This document shows positions 51,688 through 59,870 of a stretch of 64,000 nucleotides of DNA, piece by piece (within the stretch, counting starts at the first letter, position 1; the number at the start of each line of letters is the position of its first letter). Location: positions 558,001-622,000 of the forward strand of contig NZ_JAMOZL010000003.1 in the NCBI RefSeq assembly GCF_023667495.1, in the 5' to 3' direction. The notes under the pieces are model-generated. The model was not told where the DNA came from and did not search any database. It saw only the letters and a program-made list of their open reading frames with translations. The DNA is from Dyadobacter sp. MSC1_007. Lineage in GTDB: Bacteria > Bacteroidota > Bacteroidia > Cytophagales > Spirosomataceae. The position numbers and the translations under genes are program-made.

Positions 51688-53772
51688 TTAATTTTTTGTC
51701 CATTGAATGTTGAGGCCGAGGAAGTAAGACCTTCCGAAAGACATCGGTACGGCCCCTCCGGTGCTATGCGCTCCGCCCGTGTCGGTAGACGTGTTGACGA
51801 GGCTGGTGACGTCGAATAGGTTTTTGACACCACCAAGCAGGTTCACGTAGGTCCCGATGCTTTTGCTGAATGTGAGGTCGGCCATGTGAAAGCCCTCTGT
51901 TTCGGCCAGTCGAACGTTTACCTGGTCGCTGGTTTCGTAAACAGGTCGTTTTCCGGAGTATTTGTAAAACAGGTTGACACTCGCCCCAATCTTTTTGAAA
52001 GTGTACAATGCATTGGCATTGAGCTCGGTCGACCATACAAATTCAGGCAGAGAGCCATAATCCGGCGTGGCTGAAAACGCATTATAGCGGCCGATATAGG
52101 TTCCGCCGATGCTGGCTTGCAGGTTTTTCCAGAAGAGTTTATTGTCGAGGGTAAAGCCGGTGGTTTTGAACAAATGGATATTCAAATAGGTCGTTTGCGT
52201 ACGATCGTTAGGGTCGATTCCGGTGTCGATCAGGTTTTTGAAGACATTATAAAAGCCTCCTAATGTGCTGTTCAGACGAATGTTGGTGCTTTTGACTGCC
52301 TGCCACACGAGAAAAGAATTGAAGCTGTTCGAATATTCTGCTTTGAGGTTTACATTGCCGTTAATGGAATGCGACGCATCGTGAAAGTCGAAATACAGCT
52401 CCCTGAGTGAAGGCGAACGGAACCCACGGGCGTAACCAAACCGGAAATCGAGCGACGGTGACAATGTAACCTTGCCATTAACAGACGGAATAACCGGCGG
52501 GGCATCGTAAACCGAGTTTTTAAGAAAGCGCAACCCGGGCGTGAGCTTAAATGCATTTCCTATCCGGATTTCAGGAGCGACAAACAAGGCATATTCTGTG
52601 ATATCGGGCGCTCCGAGAATGCGTGCGCCGGAGGCAGTATTATCCGAAAAGTCAACTCCGGCAAGGATCGAGAAGTGTGCATTCGCTTTGTAAAAGGCAG
52701 TCGCTCTGAAAAATGTGGTCGTGAAAACCGATTTGTCCTGTGAACCTGGTTCGAGGGATAACGTCCGCCGACCTGCTGCGTCTACATTGGTGCTTAATGT
52801 TCTACGTGAGTAATCCGTGTAGGACACCACGCCGGTGAGTGCCAGCTTTTCATTGAGCTTCCATTCTGATTGTGCCTGATGAAACCATCGGTAGGTATTG
52901 TAATCTTTGTCTGCCGAGGTCCCGACCGGGTTTGGATTGCCGAGGTAAGTAATGGTTTCATCCGTACCATTGAATCGGTACCAGATGTTCCATTTTTTGC
53001 CCTGGTAGCGGGCTCCCGCAGTGTACAGCATTTGGTCCTTAGGCATCCATTCCTTTGCACGGCCCGTCGAACTTCCCTGCCAGCCACCAAAGTTGTTACG
53101 GCTGACATTTCCTGACAACTGAAAGCGCTCGTTTTGCCAGGTAATGCCCAAATTCTGATTGTGCGTGCCTTTTTTGGTCAACGCATTGTATTCATCGCCG
53201 GCAGTTTCCTCCTGCATCCGCGCGCTCACGATCAGGTTGGGGCCGGTAACGCCTTTCTTGGTGATGATATTGATCACCCCGGCCAGTGCATCCGTTCCAT
53301 AAATGACCGACATCGGACCTTCCACGATTTCGATTCGCTCAATTGTATTGATGTCTATTTGCCCCAGGCTTTCGCGGGTACTTCCCCGATCGACCATCGG
53401 AATGCCGTCGAGGAGGATTTTTACATTCTGCCCCGACATGCCCATGAGCTGAATATCGCTGGTGCCGAGGGTAAGGTCGTTGGAAAAGCGTATGCCCAGT
53501 TCGGTATTGAGTATAGTTTGGAGATTGGTGGCACCACGGAGGCGAATGCGCTCGCTATCGATCGTCCTGACTTGGTATACCGAATTTCTGAGCGATTGTG
53601 CTTCCGATTGCCCTGTGAAAACGAACTCATCGAGCGCAATGGAAGTGTCGGGAAGGACGGCCGGTTTTCCATTAACCGCTACTGTTTTTCCCTCGACGGT
53701 CCCATTGACGGTTTGCCCGAATGCACCAGCGGCGATTACCCAGACAGAAAGGACAGTAAAAATGTATTTCAC
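51688..53772 (-). CDS. TonB-dependent outer-membrane receptor (HmuR-like context)
   Basis: A 694-aa receptor. Signal peptide MKYIFTVLSVWVIAAGAFGQ. A plug domain lies at about 45-165 (VYQVRTIDSERIRLRGATNL, LGIRFSNDLTLGTSDIQLMG, VKILLDGIPMVDRGSTRESL, GPMSVIYGTDALAGVINIIT), then a 22-strand-type barrel to the C-terminal aromatic end (LGLNIQWTKN). It has no SusC-type carboxypeptidase-like extension. Two HmuY-like genes follow immediately, so haem or iron-complex uptake is the likely role. Its promoter region carries two palindromic sites resembling the core of DtxR/IdeR iron boxes, which suggests iron repression. Confidence 0.93.
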   Translation of the reverse strand: MKYIFTVLSVWVIAAGAFGQTVNGTVEGKTVAVNGKPAVLPDTSIALDEFVFTGQSEAQSLRNSVYQVRTIDSERIRLRGATNLQTILNTELGIRFSNDLTLGTSDIQLMGMSGQNVKILLDGIPMVDRGSTRESLGQIDINTIERIEIVEGPMSVIYGTDALAGVINIITKKGVTGPNLIVSARMQEETAGDEYNALTKKGTHNQNLGITWQNERFQLSGNVSRNNFGGWQGSSTGRAKEWMPKDQMLYTAGARYQGKKWNIWYRFNGTDETITYLGNPNPVGTSADKDYNTYRWFHQAQSEWKLNEKLALTGVVSYTDYSRRTLSTNVDAAGRRTLSLEPGSQDKSVFTTTFFRATAFYKANAHFSILAGVDFSDNTASGARILGAPDITEYALFVAPEIRIGNAFKLTPGLRFLKNSVYDAPPVIPSVNGKVTLSPSLDFRFGYARGFRSPSLRELYFDFHDASHSINGNVNLKAEYSNSFNSFLVWQAVKSTNIRLNSTLGGFYNVFKNLIDTGIDPNDRTQTTYLNIHLFKTTGFTLDNKLFWKNLQASIGGTYIGRYNAFSATPDYGSLPEFVWSTELNANALYTFKKIGASVNLFYKYSGKRPVYETSDQVNVRLAETEGFHMADLTFSKSIGTYVNLLGGVKNLFDVTSLVNTSTDTGGAHSTGGAVPMSFGRSYFLGLNIQWTKN

Positions 53773-53781
53773 AGAAAATTA

Positions 53782-53832
53782 ATTTAGACTAAATCTATTC
53801 ACAAAGGAAAATATTATTTAGACTAATTACAA
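53782..53832 (-). promoter_or_regulatory. Promoter of the TonB receptor/HmuY operon with two iron-box-like palindromes
   Basis: The minus strand has TTG (53830-53832), a 20-nt spacer and TTCCTTTG (53802-53809), one mismatch from TAnnTTTG. A perfect palindrome ATTTAG-A-CTAAAT lies at 53782-53794, just past the expected transcription start, and a near copy ATTTAGACTAATT lies at 53816-53828 inside the spacer. TTAGnCTAA is the core of IdeR/DtxR iron boxes. Centres are 34 bp apart. Iron-dependent repression is inferred. Confidence 0.6.
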
Positions 53833-53883
53833 TTACAAGCGAAATAAATTTTATTACGTTGATTTTGAGCGAATTTTAAGAAG

Positions 53884-54420
53884 CTATTTGATGGTCGCTT
53901 GGAGATTGACCGTCACGATGTCCTTCAATTTCCAGTCCTTTTCACCGATTTTGTAGTCCAACCGGTTTACATCGAACGTGCTGGTGAGGTTATAACTGCC
54001 GTCCGCATTCTTTTTGGCTTCAAAAGGAAGGGTCACCGTTTTGGAAACGTCGCGCATGGTAAGCGTGCCTGTTGCCTGATATTTCCCATCCTTCTTCTCC
54101 ACTTTGCTGGATTTGAAATGAATGTCCGGATACTTTTCAACATAAAAGTACTTCTGACTTTTCAGGTCCTTGTCCCGGGAATTATTGTTGGTCTTGAAGG
54201 TATTCGCCGCGATTTTTACATCGAAGGATGCGTTTTCCGGGCTTTTTTCATTGAAGACAGCTTCGCCACGTGGCGCATCAAATGTGCCATTGCAAGTCCC
54301 AAGGATGAATTTAACGCTGAACTTGGTGGAACCTGACACGATTTTCGAGGTCTGCGCGAAAGTGACGCCGACAATGGTCAGCATATATAATGATAAGGTC
54401 AGTTTGATGAGGCGGCGCAT
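53884..54420 (-). CDS. YceI family protein, exported
   Basis: A 178-aa YceI-type lipocalin-like protein with signal peptide (MRRLIKLTLSLYMLTIVGVT, cleavage near FAQ). Motifs include GSTKFSVKFILGTCNGTFDA, FDVKIAANTFKTNNNSRDKD, FYVEKYPDIHFKSSKVEKKD and GTLTMRDVSKTVTLPFEAKK. Expected to bind an isoprenoid or other lipid in the periplasm. It is 24 nt downstream of the 112-aa gene on the same strand, so it could be the last gene of the VOC unit. About 110 nt separates its end from the TonB operon start. Confidence 0.93.
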   Translation of the reverse strand: MRRLIKLTLSLYMLTIVGVTFAQTSKIVSGSTKFSVKFILGTCNGTFDAPRGEAVFNEKSPENASFDVKIAANTFKTNNNSRDKDLKSQKYFYVEKYPDIHFKSSKVEKKDGKYQATGTLTMRDVSKTVTLPFEAKKNADGSYNLTSTFDVNRLDYKIGEKDWKLKDIVTVNLQATIK

Positions 54421-54444
54421 TTGGACAAGGATTGAGATGACTAA

Positions 54445-54783
54445 CTATATTTCTTCCAGCAGCGATTCGCCTTCCGAGCCGTCGCCGGAAGTCCATCGCC
54501 ATTTCTCATGCATACGGATTTTCCCGTTCGGAAGTTGCTCGGGCGTCGACCGGCAAATGCCAGTTGTGATCTCGCCCTTGTCATTCACCTGGTGGTAACG
54601 CATGTCCAGGTTGCCCGCATCGTCCACGAGCGCGATCAAATGGCCGGTTAGGATTCTGCCACCCGAATACGTTGACGTGACGATATTGCCCGTTTGTTTG
54701 TACAAAAACTGCATTTGAAGATCGACCTCCCCGTTTTCAGAATTCGAGAGCGGGACGAACACCTTGTCATTATAATTGATCAT
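54445..54783 (-). CDS. Small conserved protein (often called N-acetylglutamate synthase-like)
   Basis: A 112-aa soluble protein. The start is taken at ATG 54783 (MINYNDKVFVPLSNSENGEV) because this is the conserved N-terminus as I recall it, and because the alternative ATG at 54797 lies inside a 15-bp-stem hairpin. Repeated beta-strand-like blocks (TSTYSGGRILTGHLIALVDD, LDMRYHQVNDKGEITTGICR, KIRMHEKWRWTSGDGSEGES) suggest a small beta-barrel. Database entries of this type are often labelled N-acetylglutamate synthase, but there is no GNAT motif and that name looks like error propagation. True function unknown. Confidence 0.8.
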   Translation of the reverse strand: MINYNDKVFVPLSNSENGEVDLQMQFLYKQTGNIVTSTYSGGRILTGHLIALVDDAGNLDMRYHQVNDKGEITTGICRSTPEQLPNGKIRMHEKWRWTSGDGSEGESLLEEI

Positions 54784-54789
54784 AGAAGT

Positions 54790-54835
54790 GAATGCCATCT
54801 TTATAATCCTAAATATATGGATAAAGATGGCATTC
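54790..54835 (-). other. Long hairpin just upstream of the small conserved gene
   Basis: Perfect 15-bp inverted repeat: GAATGCCATCTTTAT (54790-54804) and ATAAAGATGGCATTC (54821-54835), 16-nt loop. It fills the gap between the VOC stop (54840) and the ATG at 54783, and hides an alternative ATG at 54797 in its stem. No T-tract follows on the minus strand, so it may be a translational or mRNA-stability element rather than a terminator. Confidence 0.75.
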
Positions 54836-54839
54836 CGGA

Positions 54840-55226
54840 TCATAACACGGAAGTGATCCACCATACATTGCCGCAGGGGTCGGTTACCCCGCAACTACGG
54901 CCGTAATCCTGATCAGCTGGCTCCATGACACTTGTTCCACCTTCTTCGAGTGCTTTTTTGTAGGTGTCGTCGGCGTTTTTTACGTACACAAACATATTGG
55001 CAGGCTGCGCAGGCCATTCGGCGCGACTGTCGCAGAACATGATCGTGCTTTCCCCGATCCGGACTTCCGAATGCTTGATCATTTCCGGAGCGTCTTCCTG
55101 GTAATGCGTTGAAGTGATTTCCCCGCTGAACACGGTTGTTGTGAAATTTTTAAATTTGATAGCCCCATCCAGCATCAAATAAGGCATTACTGTTTGGTGG
55201 CCATTCGGAATTTTTACTGTGCTCAT
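54840..55226 (-). CDS. VOC family (PhnB/glyoxalase-like) protein
   Basis: A 128-aa protein of the vicinal-oxygen-chelate fold, PhnB-like subgroup. It starts MSTVKIPNGHQTVMPYLMLD and contains FKNFTTTVFSGEITSTHYQE, KHSEVRIGESTIMFCDSRAE, MFVYVKNADDTYKKALEEGG and the typical ending GRSCGVTDPCGNVWWI. The usual metal His/Glu positions are partly altered, as in many PhnB-like members. Substrate unknown. An AraC regulator gene ends 68 nt upstream on the same strand and may control or be cotranscribed with it. Confidence 0.9.
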   Translation of the reverse strand: MSTVKIPNGHQTVMPYLMLDGAIKFKNFTTTVFSGEITSTHYQEDAPEMIKHSEVRIGESTIMFCDSRAEWPAQPANMFVYVKNADDTYKKALEEGGTSVMEPADQDYGRSCGVTDPCGNVWWITSVL

Positions 55227-55294
55227 GACATTTTGTTTTTTGGTTTAGGCAAATGTAAAAGCGATAGGAGGGGCAAAATTGGAAAAAAACGACA

Positions 55295-56104
55295 TTATGC
55301 ATCGCGGTAACCCGTTCCCTCTGCATTGCCTGAAAAATAGGTTTTAGGATGTTCTCCGGAGAATGCCTTGAAGTCGTGAATGAAATGCGACTGGTCGTAA
55401 TATCCACATTCATAGGCGATTTCAGTGAGTGATTTGTTTTTGTTCCCGTATTCATTCAATGCGGATTGAAACCGGATGATCCTGCTGAAAAGTTTCGGGC
55501 TGAAACCGGAGAATGCGAGAAATTTCCTTTCAAACTGTCTGGTGGAAAGAAAGCTCTGTGCCGCGAGTTCAGGGATCTTGGCGAGACCTTTGGATTGAAT
55601 AATATTGCTGATCACCGAAAAAACAGCCGGTTCATGCATTTCATGCTGTTTAAGGCATTCCCTTAAAAAACTGGAAATGATGTTCACCCGCTCGGAATGA
55701 TTGGCTGCCAGCATCACGCGTTCTTCCAGTTCCGTTCCTTTTGACCCAAAAAAAGACGTTAGGTCAGGCATTTGATCACTTAATTCGGAAGACGGAACAC
55801 CAAATAGGGCCGGAATGGCAAAAGGGTAGAGGTATACCCCAAAAATTCCAAAGTTTTCCGCGATCACGAACCTTCTGAACTTCCGGGATTGTCCGTGGAT
55901 GCCGGATTGGAAAGACAACTCTGGTTTATCATTTTGAATGATTTCATCAAACCGGCCTTTAAAATGGAACACCATTTCCGCACAACCGTCTGCCATTGTG
56001 CGGTGAAAGTAAGGAGCGTCATCGGTCAGGTCGTGTTCCAGCACCCAGAAAAACCGCACATAGCGGGCAAGATCCGGGGACGGTGGAATCGTGAAATATT
56101 GCAT
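55295..56104 (-). CDS. AraC family transcriptional regulator
   Basis: A 269-aa regulator. The N-terminal sensor (MQYFTIPPSPDLARYVRFFW, MADGCAEMVFHFKGRFDEII, LYPFAIPALFGVPSSELSDQ) resembles the DUF6597 effector domain. The C-terminal two-helix-turn-helix AraC domain spans about 155-260 (IPELAAQSFLSTRQFERKFL, SPKLFSRIIRFQSALNEYGN, LTEIAYECGYYDQSHFIHDF, SGEHPKTYF). It is divergent from the JmjC-like gene and upstream of the VOC gene; the regulated target is not known. Confidence 0.94.
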   Translation of the reverse strand: MQYFTIPPSPDLARYVRFFWVLEHDLTDDAPYFHRTMADGCAEMVFHFKGRFDEIIQNDKPELSFQSGIHGQSRKFRRFVIAENFGIFGVYLYPFAIPALFGVPSSELSDQMPDLTSFFGSKGTELEERVMLAANHSERVNIISSFLRECLKQHEMHEPAVFSVISNIIQSKGLAKIPELAAQSFLSTRQFERKFLAFSGFSPKLFSRIIRFQSALNEYGNKNKSLTEIAYECGYYDQSHFIHDFKAFSGEHPKTYFSGNAEGTGYRDA

Positions 56105-56263
56105 ACCTCTTTAGCCTGATTGGAGATGAGCGAATGTTAAAATAACTGATTGTTCTTTAAAACATTACTATTAACATTACATTTAATACTCTATTAATTC
56201 TATATGGTTAAGGCGCAGTTTTTTATTAATGGGGCTAAATTTATATTTTTGAAATCTCTTTAA

Positions 56264-56271
56264 TACATTTG
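56264..56271 (+). promoter_or_regulatory. Candidate -7 box of the JmjC-like gene
   Basis: TACATTTG, a perfect TAnnTTTG, 71 nt before the ATG at 56343. A second match, TATTTTTG, lies at 56244-56251. No TTG at the right spacing is evident for either, so which one is used is unclear. The 238-nt divergent gap otherwise shows only A/T-rich sequence. Confidence 0.4.
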
Positions 56272-56342
56272 AACAGGTATACGGTTCGTTTGAAATATGC
56301 CGGAACCTTTAATTGTCGATTAAATACTACCCAGTTTCTGTT

Positions 56343-57197
56343 ATGAAATTAGTGCCCATAGAGAAGCGTAGCGGGCTTACCCGTGAAGAATTCATCGAAA
56401 ACTACTTAAAACCAAGTCGCCCGGTCGTTTTTACGGATTTGGCGAAAGACTGGCCTGCGGTCGAGAAATGGACTTTTGAATGGCTGCGTGAACAGCATGG
56501 AAACCTGGATGTACCGTTGGTGGATAACCACATTCACGATGCGGACAAATATTTTCAGATTGCTAAAACGATGAAATTCGGCGATTATCTGAGCCTCATC
56601 GAAAAAGGGCCGACAGATCTGCGCATTTTCCTTTTTGACATCTTCAAGAAAATCCCCGAGTTGGCTGACGATATCCGTTTCCCGACGATTATGGACGGAT
56701 TTTTGAAATCTTACAAATTCGTATTCTTCGGTGGCGAGGGTTCCATTACGAACCTGCACTACGATATGGATTGCTCAAATGTGTTCCTGACGCAGTTTCA
56801 GACACGTAAACAGGTTATTTTGTTCTCACCCGAAGAAAGCCGTCGTCTTTACCATCACCCGTTCACGGTAATGAGCAAAGTCGACCCTATTAACCCGGAT
56901 TACGAGAAGTTCCCTGCATTAAAAGGCGCAACAGGCCATGAAACGATCCTTCACCATGGTGAAACGATCTTCATACCTTCCCTTTGGTGGCACTATATCC
57001 GTTATGTGGATGGCGGTTTCAGTCTGGCATTGCGCGCGAATAATTCCATCTTCACGGCAGTTCGCGGCGGGATGAACCTCGTTCGTCACACATTCGTCGA
57101 TAAAAGCATGACCAAGTTGCTCGGCCTGGACTGGCAGCACTGGAAAGAAAAAAAGGCGGTTGAGAATGCTCAGCCACTTTTGCAGAAGCAAGCATAA
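56343..57197 (+). CDS. Cupin-like/JmjC domain Fe(II)/2-oxoglutarate dioxygenase-like protein
   Basis: A 284-aa protein. The start is the ATG at 56343 (MKLVPIEKRSGLTREEFIEN); the frame is open a little further upstream. It has the JmjC-like N-terminal block (FIENYLKPSRPVVFTDLAKD, WPAVEKWTFEWL) and the double-stranded beta-helix iron site H-x-D (NLHYDMDCSNVFLTQF) with a distal His in ETIFIPSLWWHYIRYV. Lys in TRKQVILFSPEE may bind 2-oxoglutarate. Members hydroxylate protein side chains or small molecules; the target is unknown. It stands alone between the AraC gene and uvrB. Confidence 0.92.
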   Translation: MKLVPIEKRSGLTREEFIENYLKPSRPVVFTDLAKDWPAVEKWTFEWLREQHGNLDVPLVDNHIHDADKYFQIAKTMKFGDYLSLIEKGPTDLRIFLFDIFKKIPELADDIRFPTIMDGFLKSYKFVFFGGEGSITNLHYDMDCSNVFLTQFQTRKQVILFSPEESRRLYHHPFTVMSKVDPINPDYEKFPALKGATGHETILHHGETIFIPSLWWHYIRYVDGGFSLALRANNSIFTAVRGGMNLVRHTFVDKSMTKLLGLDWQHWKEKKAVENAQPLLQKQA

Positions 57198-57230
57198 GGC
57201 GACCAGAGGCGCATTTCAAAGAAACTAATC

Positions 57231-57238
57231 TATCTTTG
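57231..57238 (+). promoter_or_regulatory. -7 box of uvrB, which decides the uvrB start
   Basis: TATCTTTG, matching TAnnTTTG, at 57231-57238. Transcription would begin about 57244, so the in-frame ATG at 57241 would fall upstream of or at the transcript end. This favours the ATG at 57274 as the uvrB start. Confidence 0.55.
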
Positions 57239-57273
57239 AAATGCGTTACTTTGTTATTGCTTCTCAACTTGCT

Positions 57274-59292
57274 ATGAACTTCGAACTCACGTCAGAATAC
57301 CAGCCCACGGGTGACCAACCCACGGCAATTGAACAACTAGTACAAGGAATTGAAGCCGGTGAACCGGCGCAAACGCTGCTCGGCGTTACGGGTTCCGGCA
57401 AGACATTTACAATAGCCAATGTGGTGGCGAAAGTTAATAAGCCCACCCTCGTTTTGAGCCACAACAAAACACTTGCAGCGCAGCTATACGGCGAATTTAA
57501 GCAGTTCTTTCCCAGTAATGCCGTCGAGTACTTCATCAGTTACTACGACTATTACCAGCCGGAAGCTTTCATTTCAAGCACCAACACTTACATTGAAAAG
57601 GACCTGATGATCAATCAGGAAATTGAAAAACTGCGCTTGCACACGGTTTCCTCGCTCATGAGCGGGCGACGCGATGTGATCGTGGTGGCTTCGGTATCCT
57701 GCATTTACGGTGCGGGTAACCCGAATGAGTATAAAAAAAGCATTGTTAGTGCTAAGCTGGGTGACGTCGTAAGCCGCAACCAGTTCCTGTTCCGGTTGGT
57801 GGAAATCCTTTATAGTCGCACCGAAGTCGAATTTAATCGCGGGACCTTTCGGGTAAAGGGGGATACCGTGGATGTGTTTCCTGGCTATGCGGATTTTGCT
57901 TACAGGTTCATCTTTTTTGGGGATGAAATCGAGGAAATCCAGCGCATTGAGCCGGAATCAGGAAAAAAAATATCCTCAGAAAAAGCAGTTGCCGTATTCC
58001 CGGCAAATCTTTTCGTAACAGGAAGGGACGTGCTGATGCAGTCCATCAAAGAGATTCAGGACGATCTGGCTATGCAGATCAAATATTTTACGGCCGAAGG
58101 AAGACTTGCCGAGGCTGAGCGCGTCAAAGAGCGGACTGAGTTTGATATGGAAATGATGCGTGAACTGGGATACTGTTCGGGCATTGAAAACTATTCGCGC
58201 TATTTCGACCGCCGGATGCCAGGTCAACGACCATTCTGTCTTCTGGACTATTTCCCGGATGATTTTTTGATGGTAGTCGATGAAAGTCATGTGACGATGC
58301 CGCAGATCCGTGCGATGTGGGGCGGCGACCGGTCGAGGAAAGAGGCGTTGGTGGAATACGGCTTCCGTTTGCCGTCTGCATTGGACAACCGTCCGCTTAC
58401 TTTTCAGGAGTTCGAGGATATGACACCCCAAACGATATTTGTAAGCGCTACTCCTGCGGATTATGAACTTCGTAAATCGGAAGGCGTGGTTGTGGAGCAG
58501 ATCATACGTCCGACTGGTTTGTTGGACCCCGAAATCGAGGTGAGGCCAAGTCTGAACCAGATCGACGATCTGCTGGAAGAAATTAACGAGCGTATCAACC
58601 TCGGCGATCGGGTATTGGTCACTACTTTGACCAAAAGAATGGCGGAAGAGCTCAGCAAATACCTGGACCGTGTGGGCATCAAATGTCGTTACATTCACTC
58701 GGAAGTGAAGACACTCGACCGTGTGGAGATATTAAGGGAGCTGCGACTGGGGATCTTTGATGTGCTGGTTGGGGTTAACCTGCTTCGCGAGGGATTGGAT
58801 TTGCCCGAAGTTTCGCTGGTAGCGATCATGGATGCCGATAAGGAGGGTTTTTTGCGGGATACCCGTTCCATGATCCAGACGATCGGCCGCGCAGCGCGTA
58901 ACGACCGCGGGAAGGTAATTATGTACGCCGACGTGATGACGGGTTCAATGCAACTGGCAATCGATGAAACGAACCGTCGCCGGAGCATTCAGATAGAGTA
59001 TAACCTCGATAATGGCATTACGCCGAGAACAATCTTGAAATCGAAAGCCGCCATTATGGAGCAAACTTCCGTGGCCGATTCCAAGGCCCGCAAGATTTAC
59101 GTTGAACCGGAGGAAGTGCGCATTGCTGCCGATCCGGTTGTTCAATATATGGGGAAAACCGATTTGCAAAAACTCATAGCCGAAACGCAACGCAAAATGG
59201 AAGCAGCCGCCAAAGACCTGGACTTCCTCGAAGCAGCCAGGCTCCGCGACGAGTTGCTGCAATTGAAAGCGCGGGTGCAGGAGCAGGGTTAA
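57274..59292 (+). CDS. uvrB: Excinuclease ABC subunit B
   Basis: A 672-aa nucleotide-excision-repair helicase-like subunit. The start is taken at ATG 57274 (MNFELTSEYQPTGDQPTAIE), the conserved N-terminus and downstream of the -7 box; ATG 57241 would add 11 residues. Walker A GVTGSGKT is at 37-44, the beta-hairpin YYDYYQPEAFISSTNTYIEK follows near 90-110, DESHVTMPQ marks motif II, and the UvrC-interacting UVR motif (LDFLEAARLRDELLQL) closes the protein. UvrB is loaded by UvrA on damaged DNA and recruits UvrC. The gene is monocistronic. Confidence 0.97.
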   Translation: MNFELTSEYQPTGDQPTAIEQLVQGIEAGEPAQTLLGVTGSGKTFTIANVVAKVNKPTLVLSHNKTLAAQLYGEFKQFFPSNAVEYFISYYDYYQPEAFISSTNTYIEKDLMINQEIEKLRLHTVSSLMSGRRDVIVVASVSCIYGAGNPNEYKKSIVSAKLGDVVSRNQFLFRLVEILYSRTEVEFNRGTFRVKGDTVDVFPGYADFAYRFIFFGDEIEEIQRIEPESGKKISSEKAVAVFPANLFVTGRDVLMQSIKEIQDDLAMQIKYFTAEGRLAEAERVKERTEFDMEMMRELGYCSGIENYSRYFDRRMPGQRPFCLLDYFPDDFLMVVDESHVTMPQIRAMWGGDRSRKEALVEYGFRLPSALDNRPLTFQEFEDMTPQTIFVSATPADYELRKSEGVVVEQIIRPTGLLDPEIEVRPSLNQIDDLLEEINERINLGDRVLVTTLTKRMAEELSKYLDRVGIKCRYIHSEVKTLDRVEILRELRLGIFDVLVGVNLLREGLDLPEVSLVAIMDADKEGFLRDTRSMIQTIGRAARNDRGKVIMYADVMTGSMQLAIDETNRRRSIQIEYNLDNGITPRTILKSKAAIMEQTSVADSKARKIYVEPEEVRIAADPVVQYMGKTDLQKLIAETQRKMEAAAKDLDFLEAARLRDELLQLKARVQEQG

Positions 59293-59337
59293 TATGGAGG
59301 AAATTCCTATATTTATAATGACTTAATCCAACATCCC

Positions 59338-59556
59338 ATGGTCAGAACGCTTCTTGTACCGGACAATAGTGAAGTTTCAATTCGACTGCCTGAGTCTTTT
59401 GTCGGCAAGCAGGTTGAAGTGATTGCTTTTACTATTAATGATCTTGTTGAACATGACATTGAGCATATTCAACCCTTAACACACTATGCCAGCCAGAAAT
59501 CACTAGCAAAAGACTGGCTGACAAAAGAAGAAGACGAAGCATGGCAAAATTTGTAA
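59338..59556 (+). CDS. Putative antitoxin of a PemK/MazF-type module
   Basis: A 72-aa protein overlapping the start of the toxin gene by 16 nt. The N-terminal half (VSIRLPESFVGKQVEVIAFT) is a short beta-rich stretch like those of small antitoxins; the C-terminal half is acidic and helical (SLAKDWLTKEEDEAWQNL), suited to wrapping a toxin dimer. No AbrB or RHH motif is recognised with confidence, so the family is unnamed; the call rests on size and on the overlap with a PemK-like gene. A small palindrome AGGAA-A-TTCCT at 59298-59308 lies just upstream and may be its operator. Confidence 0.8.
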   Translation: MVRTLLVPDNSEVSIRLPESFVGKQVEVIAFTINDLVEHDIEHIQPLTHYASQKSLAKDWLTKEEDEAWQNL

Positions 59557-59870
59557 AAGGAGAAGTCGTTGTAATTCCCTTTCCCTTCTCGGATCTGTCA
59601 GGATCAAAAAGAAGGCCCGCGCTGGTCGTCGCAGACCTTGCAGGAGACGATATATTGCTGTGTCAAATTACGTCACAGTATTCAATAGACAAATATGCGA
59701 TTCCACTAGTAGCTCCCGACTTCCTGTCGGGTTCTCTGCCTGTCGATAGCTTCATCAGGGCAGGTCGTCTTTTCACTGCGGATAAAAACATTATTATCCG
59801 TAAAGCAGGCTTGGTAAACTCTCAGATTATGGGCCGTGTCACTCAAACGATCATCGATATAATTAGGTGA
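59541..59870 (+). CDS. PemK/MazF family toxin (mRNA interferase)
   Basis: A 109-aa protein with the PemK/MazF fold: FVKGEVVVIPFPFSDLSGSK, RRPALVVADLAGDDILLCQI, SFIRAGRLFTADKNIIIRKA and a final helix GRVTQTIIDIIR. Family members are sequence-specific endoribonucleases inhibited by the cognate antitoxin, encoded just upstream. Gene order antitoxin-toxin with a 16-nt overlap is typical. Its 3' end overlaps the convergent 5'-nucleotidase gene by 8 nt. Confidence 0.92.
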   Translation: MAKFVKGEVVVIPFPFSDLSGSKRRPALVVADLAGDDILLCQITSQYSIDKYAIPLVAPDFLSGSLPVDSFIRAGRLFTADKNIIIRKAGLVNSQIMGRVTQTIIDIIR

